NCBI GenBank assembly: GCA_900757185.1
Contig: CAAEMX010000045.1
Coordinates: 1-40,290 of the forward strand
Length of the DNA stretch: 40,290 bases
Direction: 5' to 3'
Origin: an uncultured Collinsella sp.
Lineage (GTDB): Bacteria; Actinomycetota; Coriobacteriia; Coriobacteriales; Coriobacteriaceae
Positions 22,650 through 31,145 of the stretch are shown in pieces. Position numbers and translations under genes: made by a program. The notes under the pieces were generated by a model. That model did not search any database and was not told the origin of the DNA. It saw nothing but the letters and a program-made list of their open reading frames with translations. How positions within the stretch are numbered: position 1 is the first letter of the stretch; every line of letters starts with the position of its first letter.

Positions 22650-24878
22650 TTAAGCCTGGGGCACCTGACCAGTAGCCAAGATCTGCTCGAGTGCGTCCTC
22701 ATCCAGCACGGGTACGCCCAGCTGCTCGGCCTTGGTGAGCTTGGAGCCCGCTTTGGGGCCGGCGACCAGATAGCTCGTCTTCTTCGACACACTGCCCGAA
22801 ACCTTGGCGCCGAGCACCTTGAGCGCCGCGCCCGCCTCGTCGCGGGTGCGGTTGACGAGCGTGCCGGTGAGCACGAAGGTCAGGCCCGCGAGCGGCTGCG
22901 CGTCGGCGAGCTCGCCCGCTACGCCGGCATCGGCTGCGGCCTGTGCATGCGCGGCGCCCAAGTCAACCTCGAGCGACAGGCCCGCCTGACGCAGGCGCTC
23001 CAGCACGGCGAGGTTCTCGGGCACGGCCAGGAACTGCTTGACGCTCGCCGCGATCTTGGGACCGATGCCCTCGCACTCGGCGATGTCCTCTTCGCTCGCC
23101 AAGATGAGCTTGTCAATCGACAGGAATCGCTCGGCGATGACCTCGCCCACGCTTTTGCCCACATGGCGGATACCCAGGGCAAACAGCACGCGGCCGAGCG
23201 GCTGGCTTTTGGACTTGTTGAGTTCGGCGACGATCTTTTCGGCCGTCTTGAGGCCCACCGGAATGGGATCGCCCTTCTTGACGCCCTTTTTGCTGTTGGA
23301 GCTGGCATAGGTGCGCCCCGTGTCCAGGCCGGCGATGTCGTCGACTGTGAGCTGGTAGAAGTCCGCAACATCGTGGATCAGTCCGGCGGCGATCATCTTG
23401 TCGACGATTTCGTCGCCCAGGCCATCGACGTCCATGCAGCCGCGGCTCACCCAGTGGAGCAGGCGCTCCTTGAGCTGCGCGGGACAGTCGATGGACACGC
23501 AGCGGTAGGCCACCTCGCCATCCTCGTGAACCACGGGGCTGCCGCACACGGGGCAAACCTCGGGCATGTGCCAGTCGACCGAATCAGCCGGGCGCTTGTC
23601 GAGCACGGGACCCACGACCTCGGGAATCACGTCACCCGCCTTGTGCACGATGATAGTGTCGCCCTCGCGCACGTTTTTGCGGCGAATCTCGTCGATGTTG
23701 TGCAGCGTGGCGCGCGCGATGGTAGAGCCGGCGACCGTCACCGGGTCGAACTCGGCGACCGGCGTGAGCACACCGGTGCGGCCCACCTGGATGCGAATTT
23801 CGCGCAGGACGGTCTGCTTTTCCTCGGGCGGGAACTTAAAGGCAATGGCCCAGCGCGGCGCGCGGGCGGTAAAGCCCAAGTCAAGCTGCTGCTGGAAGCT
23901 GTCGACCTTTACGACCACGCCATCGATGTCGTAGTCCAGGTCACCGCGATGCTCGAGGGCCTGGGCGCAGAACTCGTGGACCTCGGCCGGCGTGGCGCAG
24001 CGCGCCACGTTGGGGTTGACGCTAAAGCCGGCGCTACGCAGCCAATCGAGGAACTCACGCTGGCTGTGGACGTGCAGCGGATCGGTATCGGCGATGGCGT
24101 AGATAAAGGTGGCCAGATCGCGGCGCGCCGTGACCTTGGGATCCTTTTGACGCAGGCTGCCGGCGGCGGCGTTGCGCGGGTTGGCGAAGGGGTCGCGGCC
24201 CTCGGCATCGGCCTCGTCGTTCAGGCGCACAAAGCTGCCCTTGGGCATATAGACCTCGCCGCGCACTTCGATGGTACGCTCGCGGTCGGCGCCCATGTGG
24301 GCGAGCGCCGGCTCGGACAGGTGCATGGGCACATCCTTGATGGTACGGACGTTGAGCGACACGTCCTCGCCCGTGGTGCCATCGCCACGTGTAGCGGCGC
24401 GCACAAAGGTGCCGTTTTGGTAGGTAAGCGCCACGCCCAGACCGTCGATCTTAAGCTCGCAGGTATAGGTGACGCTGCCGGCACCGAGCGCATCCTCGGT
24501 GCGCTGGAGCCATGCGTCGAGCTCGTCCAGATCCATGGCATCGTCCATGGAATACATGCGCGCCATATGCGTGACCGGCGTAAACTGCTCGCTCACGTAG
24601 CCGCCCACGCGCTGGGTATAGCTGTCGGGCGTCACCAGGTCGGGGTAGGTCGCCTCGATCTCCTGCAGCTCAACGAGCATTTTGTCGAAGGCGGCGTCCG
24701 TGATCTCGGGCGCATCGAGCATGTAGTAGCGATAGGCGTGGTAATCGAGCTCGTGGCGCAGCTCGGCCGCGCGCGCTGCCGCCTGGGCATGGGCGTCGGT
24801 CGGTGCGGCGGCATCCGCACTCGCGGGCGTTTCGGTATCGATGTCCACGCCGTCACCAAACAGGCTCGATTGCTCCAT
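22650..24878 (-). CDS. ligA: NAD-dependent DNA ligase
   Basis: Seals nicks during replication and repair using NAD+. Seen in order: domain Ia with YHAYRYYMLDAPEITD (46-61), the adenylation motif KIDG (143-146, K143), the RGEVYMPK and DGVVVK motifs (206-213, 319-324), an OB domain, the C4 zinc finger C442/C445/C460/C465, helix-hairpin-helix repeats, and a C-terminal BRCT domain (about 663-742, LAGLTFVLTGTL). The start at 24878 follows AAGGAG by 7 nt; a longer in-frame start has no ribosome site. At 742 residues it is longer than the usual 670 because of an Ala/Asp/Thr-rich N-terminal extension of about 35 residues. Monocistronic. Confidence 0.97.
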   Translation of the reverse strand: MEQSSLFGDGVDIDTETPASADAAAPTDAHAQAAARAAELRHELDYHAYRYYMLDAPEITDAAFDKMLVELQEIEATYPDLVTPDSYTQRVGGYVSEQFTPVTHMARMYSMDDAMDLDELDAWLQRTEDALGAGSVTYTCELKIDGLGVALTYQNGTFVRAATRGDGTTGEDVSLNVRTIKDVPMHLSEPALAHMGADRERTIEVRGEVYMPKGSFVRLNDEADAEGRDPFANPRNAAAGSLRQKDPKVTARRDLATFIYAIADTDPLHVHSQREFLDWLRSAGFSVNPNVARCATPAEVHEFCAQALEHRGDLDYDIDGVVVKVDSFQQQLDLGFTARAPRWAIAFKFPPEEKQTVLREIRIQVGRTGVLTPVAEFDPVTVAGSTIARATLHNIDEIRRKNVREGDTIIVHKAGDVIPEVVGPVLDKRPADSVDWHMPEVCPVCGSPVVHEDGEVAYRCVSIDCPAQLKERLLHWVSRGCMDVDGLGDEIVDKMIAAGLIHDVADFYQLTVDDIAGLDTGRTYASSNSKKGVKKGDPIPVGLKTAEKIVAELNKSKSQPLGRVLFALGIRHVGKSVGEVIAERFLSIDKLILASEEDIAECEGIGPKIAASVKQFLAVPENLAVLERLRQAGLSLEVDLGAAHAQAAADAGVAGELADAQPLAGLTFVLTGTLVNRTRDEAGAALKVLGAKVSGSVSKKTSYLVAGPKAGSKLTKAEQLGVPVLDEDALEQILATGQVPQA

Positions 24879-25061
24879 AGCGGCACTCCTTCGCTCGATT
24901 TCAAACGGATACAAGAGTACCACCGGTCGCCATGGCGCCGAATAACCCTTTCGAACCGCATCGAATCGGCAGCCGCCAGACCGGAGTGGATCGCGCGATC
25001 AACTCATATCCGTGCCATTTCTAAATGATCCGTTTCCACGTCCCCAACGGATCAATAAGAA

Positions 25062-25099
25062 AAGAGGGACTGTCCCGCGTTGGCGGGACAGTCCCCTCT
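25062..25099. repeat. Palindrome with GGGACTGTCCC arms downstream of htrA
   Basis: AGAGGGACTGTCCCGC (25062-25079 region) pairs with GCGGGACAGTCCCCTCT (ending 25099), one bulged base. It lies 26 nt past the htrA stop and can end minus-strand transcription. Its CTGTCCC core is also in the 3863 and 17161 elements. The rest of the gap between htrA and ligA shows nothing else. Confidence 0.7.
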
Positions 25100-25125
25100 G
25101 GCTTCGATATGTGCAATACGGCTCG

Positions 25126-26592
25126 TTAGAAACCCTGGCCATAGCCTTGGCCTTGACCCTGGCCCTGCTGGCCCAGCAGCTCCTCCAGATACTGGCGCAG
25201 CTGCTCGTCGGTAATACCGCCGTTGCCGGTATCGGTCGCGCTGTCGTTCTGCTGCTGGTTCTGCAGCTCCTCGTCGGAGCCCAGCTCGACGGTAACCTTC
25301 TTCTCTTCCTTGCCGCGCATGAGCGTGATCTCGACCTTCTCGCCCACCTCGTGGCTGCGCAGTGCGATGATCAGGCCATCGGCGCTCGTGATCTCGTCGT
25401 CGCCCAGCTTGGTGATGACGTCGCCCTCCTGAATGCCGGCCTTGGCGGCGGGACCATCCTCAACGACGCTCGCCACATACGCGCCGCTATCGGTGCTCAG
25501 CTTGTTGGTACGGGCGTTGAGCGCGTTGACGCTCGAAAGCGTAGCGCCCATGTACGGATGCACCGGCGTCTTGCCGTCGATGATCTGGTCGGCAATGTTC
25601 TTGGCGTAATTAACCGGAATGGCAAAACCCACGCCCGAGCTGGAGCCCGAGTAGCTCTCGATGAGCGAGTTGATACCCACGAGCTCGCCATTGTCGTTGA
25701 CGAGCGCGCCACCGGAGTTGCCCGGGTTGATGGCGGCATCGGTCTGGATCATGTTGGCATAGATGGTGTTTCCGTTGGTAGAGCTCATGGCCGTGGAGCG
25801 ATACAGCGCCGACACGATACCCGTGGAGACAGACTGCTCGTTGCCGAAGGGCGAACCGATCGCCATGACCCACTCGCCCACGTTGAGCTTGGAGGAATCA
25901 CCGATCTCGATCGGCGTGAGCTTGGAGGCGTCGGCGTCCTTGAGCTTGATGACGGCCAGGTCGCTCGAGGCGTCGTTGCCCACGAACTCGGCCTCGTAGG
26001 TAGTGCCGTCGTCCATGGTAACCACGTACTGGTCATAGCCATCGACCACGTGGTTGTTGGTGAGGATGTGGCCCTCGGTATCGAGCACCACGCCCGAACC
26101 GACGCTGCCCGAGTTGTCCGACTCGTCGGCAGACTGCGAAAGCGAGCCATTCTGGCCACCGCTCGAAGTGGCGGTAATGGAAACCACGGAGGGCAACGCC
26201 TTGGCAGAAACGGCCTCGGCCAGCGTGGTGTCCTCGGAATCAATCGTAATCTTTTGCGTCGATGAACCCGAAGCACCCGCCGTCACGGCATTCTTGCCGC
26301 CGCCAATGTTGAGCGTGCCGCTCATAATGAGCGCAATGACCAGCAGGGCGCCACAGGCACAGCCGGCGAGCGCCGTAATAAAGATCGGCAGCTTTTTGGT
26401 CTTGGTCTTGACCACTGTGTGCTTGTTTACAACCTGCTGGCTGCCCAGCGGCTTGCCGGTCTGCGTGTCGTAGGCCTGCACGTAGGGAATGTTGCTGTCG
26501 GCAGGCGTCGACTCCACCTGCACACGCGGCTGCTGCTGGGTCTCGCTGGCGTTGCCCGCATCCTGGGGACGCTGGGAATCGTTCTCGCTCAT
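25126..26592 (-). CDS. Membrane-anchored HtrA/DegP-type serine protease
   Basis: A 488-residue quality-control protease acting outside the membrane. Seen: an Asp/Gln-rich cytoplasmic N terminus (1-65), one TM segment (69-91), a trypsin-like domain with H181 (LTNNHVV), D211 (SSDLAVIKL) and S293 (NPGNSGGAL), one PDZ domain (about 345-440, AAKAGIQEGDVITKLGDDEI), and a Gln/Gly tail of GQGQ repeats. This is the Gram-positive HtrA/HtrB layout. The start at 26592 follows GAAAGGA; a longer in-frame start lies upstream of a leader hairpin. A perfect 9-bp hairpin is present 30 nt upstream of the start. It is a single-gene unit. Confidence 0.95.
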   Translation of the reverse strand: MSENDSQRPQDAGNASETQQQPRVQVESTPADSNIPYVQAYDTQTGKPLGSQQVVNKHTVVKTKTKKLPIFITALAGCACGALLVIALIMSGTLNIGGGKNAVTAGASGSSTQKITIDSEDTTLAEAVSAKALPSVVSITATSSGGQNGSLSQSADESDNSGSVGSGVVLDTEGHILTNNHVVDGYDQYVVTMDDGTTYEAEFVGNDASSDLAVIKLKDADASKLTPIEIGDSSKLNVGEWVMAIGSPFGNEQSVSTGIVSALYRSTAMSSTNGNTIYANMIQTDAAINPGNSGGALVNDNGELVGINSLIESYSGSSSGVGFAIPVNYAKNIADQIIDGKTPVHPYMGATLSSVNALNARTNKLSTDSGAYVASVVEDGPAAKAGIQEGDVITKLGDDEITSADGLIIALRSHEVGEKVEITLMRGKEEKKVTVELGSDEELQNQQQNDSATDTGNGGITDEQLRQYLEELLGQQGQGQGQGYGQGF

Positions 26593-26621
26593 GGCTGCGA
26601 TCCTTTCGTCAAATAACCAAA

Positions 26622-26645
26622 GGCCCGCCAAACACGTGGCGGGCC
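26622..26645 (-). promoter_or_regulatory. Hairpin in the htrA leader
   Basis: GGCCCGCCA (26622-26630) pairs with TGGCGGGCC (26637-26645), 6-nt loop, 30 nt upstream of the htrA ATG. On the minus strand it is followed by TTTGGTTATTTG. It could be an attenuator or the terminator of the cassette at 26765-28845. Confidence 0.55.
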
Positions 26646-26764
26646 ATCGTTGTTCACGTTGAGTTGTACCCCAAGCTGGGCAGTCCCGAGCACTAGATGC
26701 CAAGATTTCAGCTTTGCTTAAGTAATGACATGCTTATAAGCCAATTCGTTTTATGCCGTCATGT

Positions 26765-27349
26765 CTATTCGATATAACAGTCGATAGCAAAACTATATGT
26801 TGAATCGTTAATAAAGTCCGTAATCGTCGCACCCATGCCTGATCCGCACGTCCACTTATCTTTCTCCGCGTCGTATGGCGTTGGCCCCCACCCCGTTTCA
26901 TATGATGCTTCGCTTTCCGTGAAGTTATTCATCACGTATTTATCCTTCTGCATGAGCGCGTACCAAGCGTTTGCATACATCACAAGCGGATCGGTTTGGA
27001 CTATCGAGTACTTTCCGGAACGAATCTCAATTTCTGTTTTATCGTTAAAATAAGCGACCGTGAGCTCAATCTTGGCAAGCAGCGGCAACGTTTCATCTGA
27101 TTCCCTCTGGATTGTTATGACATCACCGGCCATAGCGTCCGCAGACACAATTTCGCTCTCTGGCGTGAAAATAGTCTCTCTGCTTCTTGTTCGCGTTTTT
27201 TCATTGCCATTTTCATCTCTGACCACCGTGTCGACCACGAGCGTCAATCGCTTCCGAGCGTCCGGCAACTCCACGGCTTCTGCCATCCCAGCTCGCATCA
27301 AAATAGGAGCCCCTGCCATCAGACCTAAAAACTGCTTTCTATCAATCAT
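26765..27349 (-). CDS. Predicted exported protein of unknown function
   Basis: A 194-residue protein. The N terminus (MIDRKQFLGLMAGAPILMRA, then GMAEAVELPD) looks like an export signal, close to a Tat-type D-R-K-x-F-L core but without the twin arginine. The mature part begins with alternating strand residues (RLTLVVDTVV, KIELTVAYF) and ends in a Gly/Ser/Asp-rich region with C-x-14-C-like spacing near the end. I know of no family. It is the last gene of an AT-richer cassette with a cysteine protease and a small membrane protein and may be processed by, or act with, the protease. Function unknown. Confidence 0.6.
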   Translation of the reverse strand: MIDRKQFLGLMAGAPILMRAGMAEAVELPDARKRLTLVVDTVVRDENGNEKTRTRSRETIFTPESEIVSADAMAGDVITIQRESDETLPLLAKIELTVAYFNDKTEIEIRSGKYSIVQTDPLVMYANAWYALMQKDKYVMNNFTESEASYETGWGPTPYDAEKDKWTCGSGMGATITDFINDSTYSFAIDCYIE

Positions 27350-27370
27350 TCTTCATTCCCCTTGTCTACT

Positions 27371-27709
27371 TTATTTGACTTTCTCAGCTGAATGGGGATA
27401 CAGAACAGTCCCGTCAAGTTCCTTATCTTCCACAAAAACTAGAATCCATTTATCACCTGCTTTCAACCCTGAGACATATCCGGAACTTGACTTACGGCGC
27501 ATATCGATTCTCTTACGGCAACCACTTGGCATAAGCGCCTCAAATTGCCCGTTATGAACATCCGATAGAGCGCGCACCTCGACTGCAACAACCGTGTCGT
27601 TTTCTCCCCCATTAGTCGCCCTTAACAGAAAGAAGCTCGCTGCGGTGAGCAAAGCAAAGGAAAGCACCAATAGGAGCATTGCCCTTCGAATGAACTTGTC
27701 GCCGTTCAC
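27371..27709 (-). CDS. Small membrane-anchored protein, unknown function
   Basis: About 112 residues from a GTG at 27709 (VNGDKFIRR). A TTG at 27730 is also possible and would overlap the protease stop. AAGGG within the end of the protease gene supports coupling to it. One strong TM segment (MLLLVLSFALLTAASFFLL) with a basic front is followed by an extracytoplasmic strand-rich domain (VVAVEVRALS, SGLKAGDKWILVFVED, DGTVLY). The latter resembles a small OB-like or YcfL-like fold in pattern only; no family is recognised. Middle gene of the protease cassette. Confidence 0.58.
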   Translation of the reverse strand: MNGDKFIRRAMLLLVLSFALLTAASFFLLRATNGGENDTVVAVEVRALSDVHNGQFEALMPSGCRKRIDMRRKSSSGYVSGLKAGDKWILVFVEDKELDGTVLYPHSAEKVK

Positions 27710-27717
27710 GAGTACAA

Positions 27718-28845
27718 TCAACCCTTGCAATATGTGCCATCGTGAGACGTGTAAATTGATACGTCATATGGAAGAAACTGTAGCTGGTTTGTCCATCCAT
27801 TCCAAACAACAAGCAGGTACTTCTTGGCATTCGAGTATGTGTTATGCATTGCCACGTAGCCCACAACTGCCATTGCGTGCCCGCTGCCATTTGACCGGAG
27901 CCTTCCAGAGAAAATACTCAGATTCCCCGAGTCGGTATTCACCCTAAAGGAATCCCATGACGGATACCAAACGAATGACGTCTCAAGCTCCTTGCCTCGT
28001 CTTGCACAAAACTCCTTTAAGGCCGGAGCGGGTTTGTCAGGAGAAGTCTTGCCTTGAGTAAAGTACAGACCAGTCGCTTGATCATATTTCTTTTCTTCTT
28101 CTTCCCATGTCCCCGACAGCCTCCAAAGCTCCGAGTATAAATCGGACAATTTAAGGCGGTTCAAAGTCACATAGTGACTGCTAACTGCAAACATTGCCGA
28201 AACAGCGCAAGCATAAGTCCCCGTTTCTTTGATAACTTCTGTTTGCGTTGGCGTTATTATTCCCGAAACCGTTTTGCTCGCATCAACAACATATCCCTGT
28301 TTATACAAATCCTTGGCAGATACAAAAACGTCATCGAAATGTTCCGGCGATCCGCTGCGATTGCCTCCCGAGGACAATTTATTTGGTACTTTTTTTCCAC
28401 TTGCGTCTAAAACAATGTTTTTATCTAAGTCGGCAACGCCAACAGTTAGCTCGTCAATCTTTAACGCAACGACGTTATCCGAGGATGCGAGGAGTGCAAT
28501 TTCTTCGCTTGCGCTCTCGATAGGTAAAAGAGCGTTCGGAGCCAAGCAGTATTCGCTGATCCACCAAGATCGCTCTGAATCAAATACGACGTAGCCATAG
28601 TTAACGTCATCCCGCTTCGCACGAACGATATACCCGATTGATTCCCCATCGGAATTCACCATTTTTACTGGGTCACAAGCGGTCACCGGCTCATCCGATA
28701 CATCATCAAAGAAAGCCTGCGCTTGCTCCACAGCTATTTGCGGTGTGACACGGACCAAGTCGTCGTCTCCAAAAACCAACCTTGGAGACATCAGGGCGGC
28801 AAGCAACACTATGAATCCGACAATCACCTTTCTCGAATAACGCAT
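27718..28845 (-). CDS. Secreted papain-like cysteine protease (SpeB/C10-like layout)
   Basis: A 375-residue exported protein. Seen: signal peptide (MRYSRKVIVGFIVLLAALMS, cleaved near residue 26), a propeptide-like part (30-110) with a pattern of streptopain-type inhibitors (AVEQAQAFFDD, YGYVVFDSERSWWIS, LAPNALLPI), and a mature domain with C213 in GTYACAVSAMFAV, H323 in GSGHAMAVVGYV and N349 in VVWNGW. The Cys-His-Asn order fits papain-fold peptidases such as C10. The start at 28845 uses GGAGGA, and that site is itself inside a longer in-frame ATG start. First gene of a cassette with a membrane protein and an exported protein. Base composition is AT-richer than htrA and the response regulator gene, a sign of transfer. 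The substrate is unknown. Confidence 0.72.
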   Translation of the reverse strand: MRYSRKVIVGFIVLLAALMSPRLVFGDDDLVRVTPQIAVEQAQAFFDDVSDEPVTACDPVKMVNSDGESIGYIVRAKRDDVNYGYVVFDSERSWWISEYCLAPNALLPIESASEEIALLASSDNVVALKIDELTVGVADLDKNIVLDASGKKVPNKLSSGGNRSGSPEHFDDVFVSAKDLYKQGYVVDASKTVSGIITPTQTEVIKETGTYACAVSAMFAVSSHYVTLNRLKLSDLYSELWRLSGTWEEEEKKYDQATGLYFTQGKTSPDKPAPALKEFCARRGKELETSFVWYPSWDSFRVNTDSGNLSIFSGRLRSNGSGHAMAVVGYVAMHNTYSNAKKYLLVVWNGWTNQLQFLPYDVSIYTSHDGTYCKG

Positions 28846-28969
28846 TTCTTCCTCCATCCGTGTAGTAGGGAGATACGGTAACTAGATGATATTTGCTAGA
28901 TAGTGTTATACGTTTGATATTGTTTTTACTGACACACTTTTAATCGGTGAAAGGTCTTCTTTTCGCCCT

Positions 28970-29006
28970 AAACGAGAAAAGGGTACTGGTGAAATCTCCG
29001 GTACCC
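28970..29006 (-). terminator. Terminator after the GlnR-like gene
   Basis: On the minus strand GGGTACCGG pairs with CCAGTACCC (29006-28981, one wobble) and is followed by TTTTCTCGTTT. It is about 25 nt past the regulator stop. Confidence 0.8.
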
Positions 29007-29029
29007 TCACATTGCCCTCTATTTACTTG

Positions 29030-29692
29030 CTAGTCCTTAAACAGATAACCCACGCCACGGACGGTGGTGATGTGTGCCGCAATCTGCGGGCCCACCTTGG
29101 AGCGGATGCGTCGAATGTGCACGTCGACGGTGCGCGTGCCGCCGCAGTACTCAAAGCCCCACACGCGGTGCAGCAGCACCTCGCGGCTGTAGGCACGGTT
29201 GGGGTGCGTGGCCAAAAAGCTCAGCAGCGAGTACTCCATCAGCGTCAGGTCGATGGGCTCGTTATCGAGCGTCACCTGGTAGGTAGCCAGGTTGATCTCG
29301 AGGTTATCGATGTTGAGTACATCGTCGGCGGTGACGGTCTCCTCCTCGCCCATCAGGCGCTGCGCACGAGCCTTGAGCTCGTTGGGCGTCGCCGTGGGGC
29401 ATACAAAGTCGGCATGCGCGTGATTGGGCAGGCGCAGGGTGCCGAGCGCCTCGTCGTCGACGATCACCAGCATGGGAACGCCGCCGCGATCGTCAAGCCA
29501 CTTGGCGATCTGATCGATGCGGTCGCTACGGATGCCATCGGAATCGAGAATCAGCAGGTCGAAGTCGTGCGCCGCAGTCGGCGAATCGGGGGTGGCCAGG
29601 CTCACCTCGACACCCAGGGTAGTCGTCAAGCTGCGGGCAAACTCGTGGAAGCGCGTCGTGCGCGCCATGAACAGGGCACTCTTTTCGGACAT
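29030..29692 (-). CDS. glnR: GlnR-like OmpR-family response regulator
   Basis: A 220-residue regulator. The N-terminal receiver-like domain (1-115) lacks the paired acids normally found near its start (it begins MSEKSALFMARTTRF), although an Asp is present in LLILDSDG. The C-terminal OmpR-type winged helix (130-220) includes LTLMEYSLLSFLATHPNRAY, RTVDVHIRRIRSKVGP and TVRGVGYLF. In the actinobacterial GlnR family the receiver is also atypical and binding is not driven by normal phosphotransfer; the winged helix here aligns well with Streptomyces GlnR from memory. It sits 50 nt behind a glutamine synthetase gene, the best-known GlnR target. The start at 29692 follows GGAGG. No histidine kinase is adjacent. 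GlnR identity is an inference. Confidence 0.68.
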   Translation of the reverse strand: MSEKSALFMARTTRFHEFARSLTTTLGVEVSLATPDSPTAAHDFDLLILDSDGIRSDRIDQIAKWLDDRGGVPMLVIVDDEALGTLRLPNHAHADFVCPTATPNELKARAQRLMGEEETVTADDVLNIDNLEINLATYQVTLDNEPIDLTLMEYSLLSFLATHPNRAYSREVLLHRVWGFEYCGGTRTVDVHIRRIRSKVGPQIAAHITTVRGVGYLFKD

Positions 29693-29742
29693 ATCGGCCT
29701 CCAAAGAAATGAGCTCAATCGTACTGGGACAAGCCAGCGCGA

Positions 29743-31080
29743 TTAGGAGTTCGCCAGGTAGTGCTTGATCTCCCACTCGGTGATCGTGGATTCGAACTTA
29801 TGCCACTCGTCACGCTTCTTTTTAAGGAAGAAGCTGTGGATGTGCTCACCGAGGGCATCCTTCATAAACTGCGAGTCCTCAAATACGTCGAGCGCCTCTT
29901 TGAGCGAGCGCGGCAGCGGCGTGTAGCCGGCCTCGACCATCTGACGGTCGGTGAGCTTGAGCGTCTCGGCCGTGGCCTCGGGCGGGAGTTCCAGTTTGCG
30001 CTCGATGCCGTCGAGACCGGCCGCCAGCGTGACGGCGTTGACCAGGTACGGGTTGGCCATGGGGTCGGGGCTGCGAAGCTCGATGCGCGTGGACAGCTGC
30101 TTGCCGGGCTTGTAGACCGGAATGCGGATCATGCTCGCGCGGTTGCGCAGGCCCCACGTGGCGTACTGCGGCACGGAGTCGCCGCCGGTAGTAATGCGCT
30201 TGTAGGAGTTGACCGTAGGGTTGGTGATGGCGCTGATCTCGCGCGCGTGTGCCAGGATGCCGGCCATGTAGTGCTTGGCGACGTCGGAGAGATGGTACCT
30301 CTCGTCGCCCTCGCCCCAAAAGACGTTGTTGCCGTCATGGTCGAACAGCGACTGATGCAAAAACATGGCGCTGCCGTCCTCGCCCGCCAACGGCTTGGGC
30401 ATAAAGGAGGCGTGGCAGCCGCTCTCGTAAGCCTGCTGCTTAATGATGAGCTTGGCCGTGGTAATGGCGTCGGACATACTCAGGGCCTCGGCATGGCGCA
30501 GGCTCATGCCGTGCTGTGAGCGACCGGCGGCGTGGAAGGTGTACTCCACGGGCACGGACATCTTCTCGAGCGTGAGGACCGTGTTGCGGCGCAGGTCGCG
30601 AGCGGCGTCGCTCACCGAAAGATCGAAGTAGCCCACGTTGTCGAGCGGCTCGGGGGTGTGCTCGTCGGGGAAGTAGTAATACTCCAGCTCGGCACCCACG
30701 TTGAGCAGATAGCCAGCCTTCTCGGCCTTGTGAAACATGCGGCGCAGGGCGTCGCGCGGATCGCCGGCAAACGGCTTGCAATCGGGGGTGCACACGTCGC
30801 AGAACACACGGGCGACGCCGTTGTGGCTCGGGCGCCACGGCAGGATCTGGAAGGTCGAAGCATCGGGGAATGCGAGCATGTCGGCTTCCTCGGGCGTGGC
30901 AAAGCCCTCGATGGCCGAGCCGTCAAAGCCAATGCCCTCCTCAAATGCGACCTCGAGGTCCTCGGGGCTAATGGCAAAGTTCTTGAGACGGCCGAGAATG
31001 TCGACAAACCACAGACGCACAAAGCGGATGTCACGCTGCTCTACGGAGCGGAGTACGTAATCGATGTTCTGCTGGTTCAT
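29743..31080 (-). CDS. Glutamine synthetase type I-like, GlnA2-type, altered metal ligands
   Basis: A 445-residue cytoplasmic ligase family protein expected to make glutamine from glutamate, ammonia and ATP. The family frame is clear: FDGSAIEGFATPEEADM (52-68), ELEYYYF with E131/E133, MPKP (227-230), NPTVNSYKR (287-295) and ELRSPDP with E334. But three residues at usual metal positions differ: the HHE of the n1 site is FHA (A184), the GQ[NHQ]E is SQHG (G191) and the GSGMHxH is GSAMFLH (F240, later H242). The adenylylation segment of the beta type is absent. It could be a divergent real glutamine synthetase or a related ligase on another substrate. The start has GGGGAG. A GlnR-like regulator follows on the same strand, and a GlnR-box-like site lies upstream. 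Confidence 0.85.
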   Translation of the reverse strand: MNQQNIDYVLRSVEQRDIRFVRLWFVDILGRLKNFAISPEDLEVAFEEGIGFDGSAIEGFATPEEADMLAFPDASTFQILPWRPSHNGVARVFCDVCTPDCKPFAGDPRDALRRMFHKAEKAGYLLNVGAELEYYYFPDEHTPEPLDNVGYFDLSVSDAARDLRRNTVLTLEKMSVPVEYTFHAAGRSQHGMSLRHAEALSMSDAITTAKLIIKQQAYESGCHASFMPKPLAGEDGSAMFLHQSLFDHDGNNVFWGEGDERYHLSDVAKHYMAGILAHAREISAITNPTVNSYKRITTGGDSVPQYATWGLRNRASMIRIPVYKPGKQLSTRIELRSPDPMANPYLVNAVTLAAGLDGIERKLELPPEATAETLKLTDRQMVEAGYTPLPRSLKEALDVFEDSQFMKDALGEHIHSFFLKKKRDEWHKFESTITEWEIKHYLANS

Positions 31081-31145
31081 GTCGCTCCCCTTTCTTTCGG
31101 GCGGGTTTCGACTGGTCTATATCGCAGATACTATCGCAGAAAAAT

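Noticed and set aside
22635..25028. 797-codon plus-strand open frame opposite ligA, and similar long frames opposite gatA, gatB, the LPLTG pilin, glnA and moaA
   Set aside because: Each mirrors a recognised gene in the complementary frame; codon-bias shadow with no family motifs or ribosome site.
25126..25175. Gln/Gly repeats at the HtrA C terminus as a slippage site
   Set aside because: The repeat units are in-frame hexamer-like and at the end of the gene; little effect on function expected.
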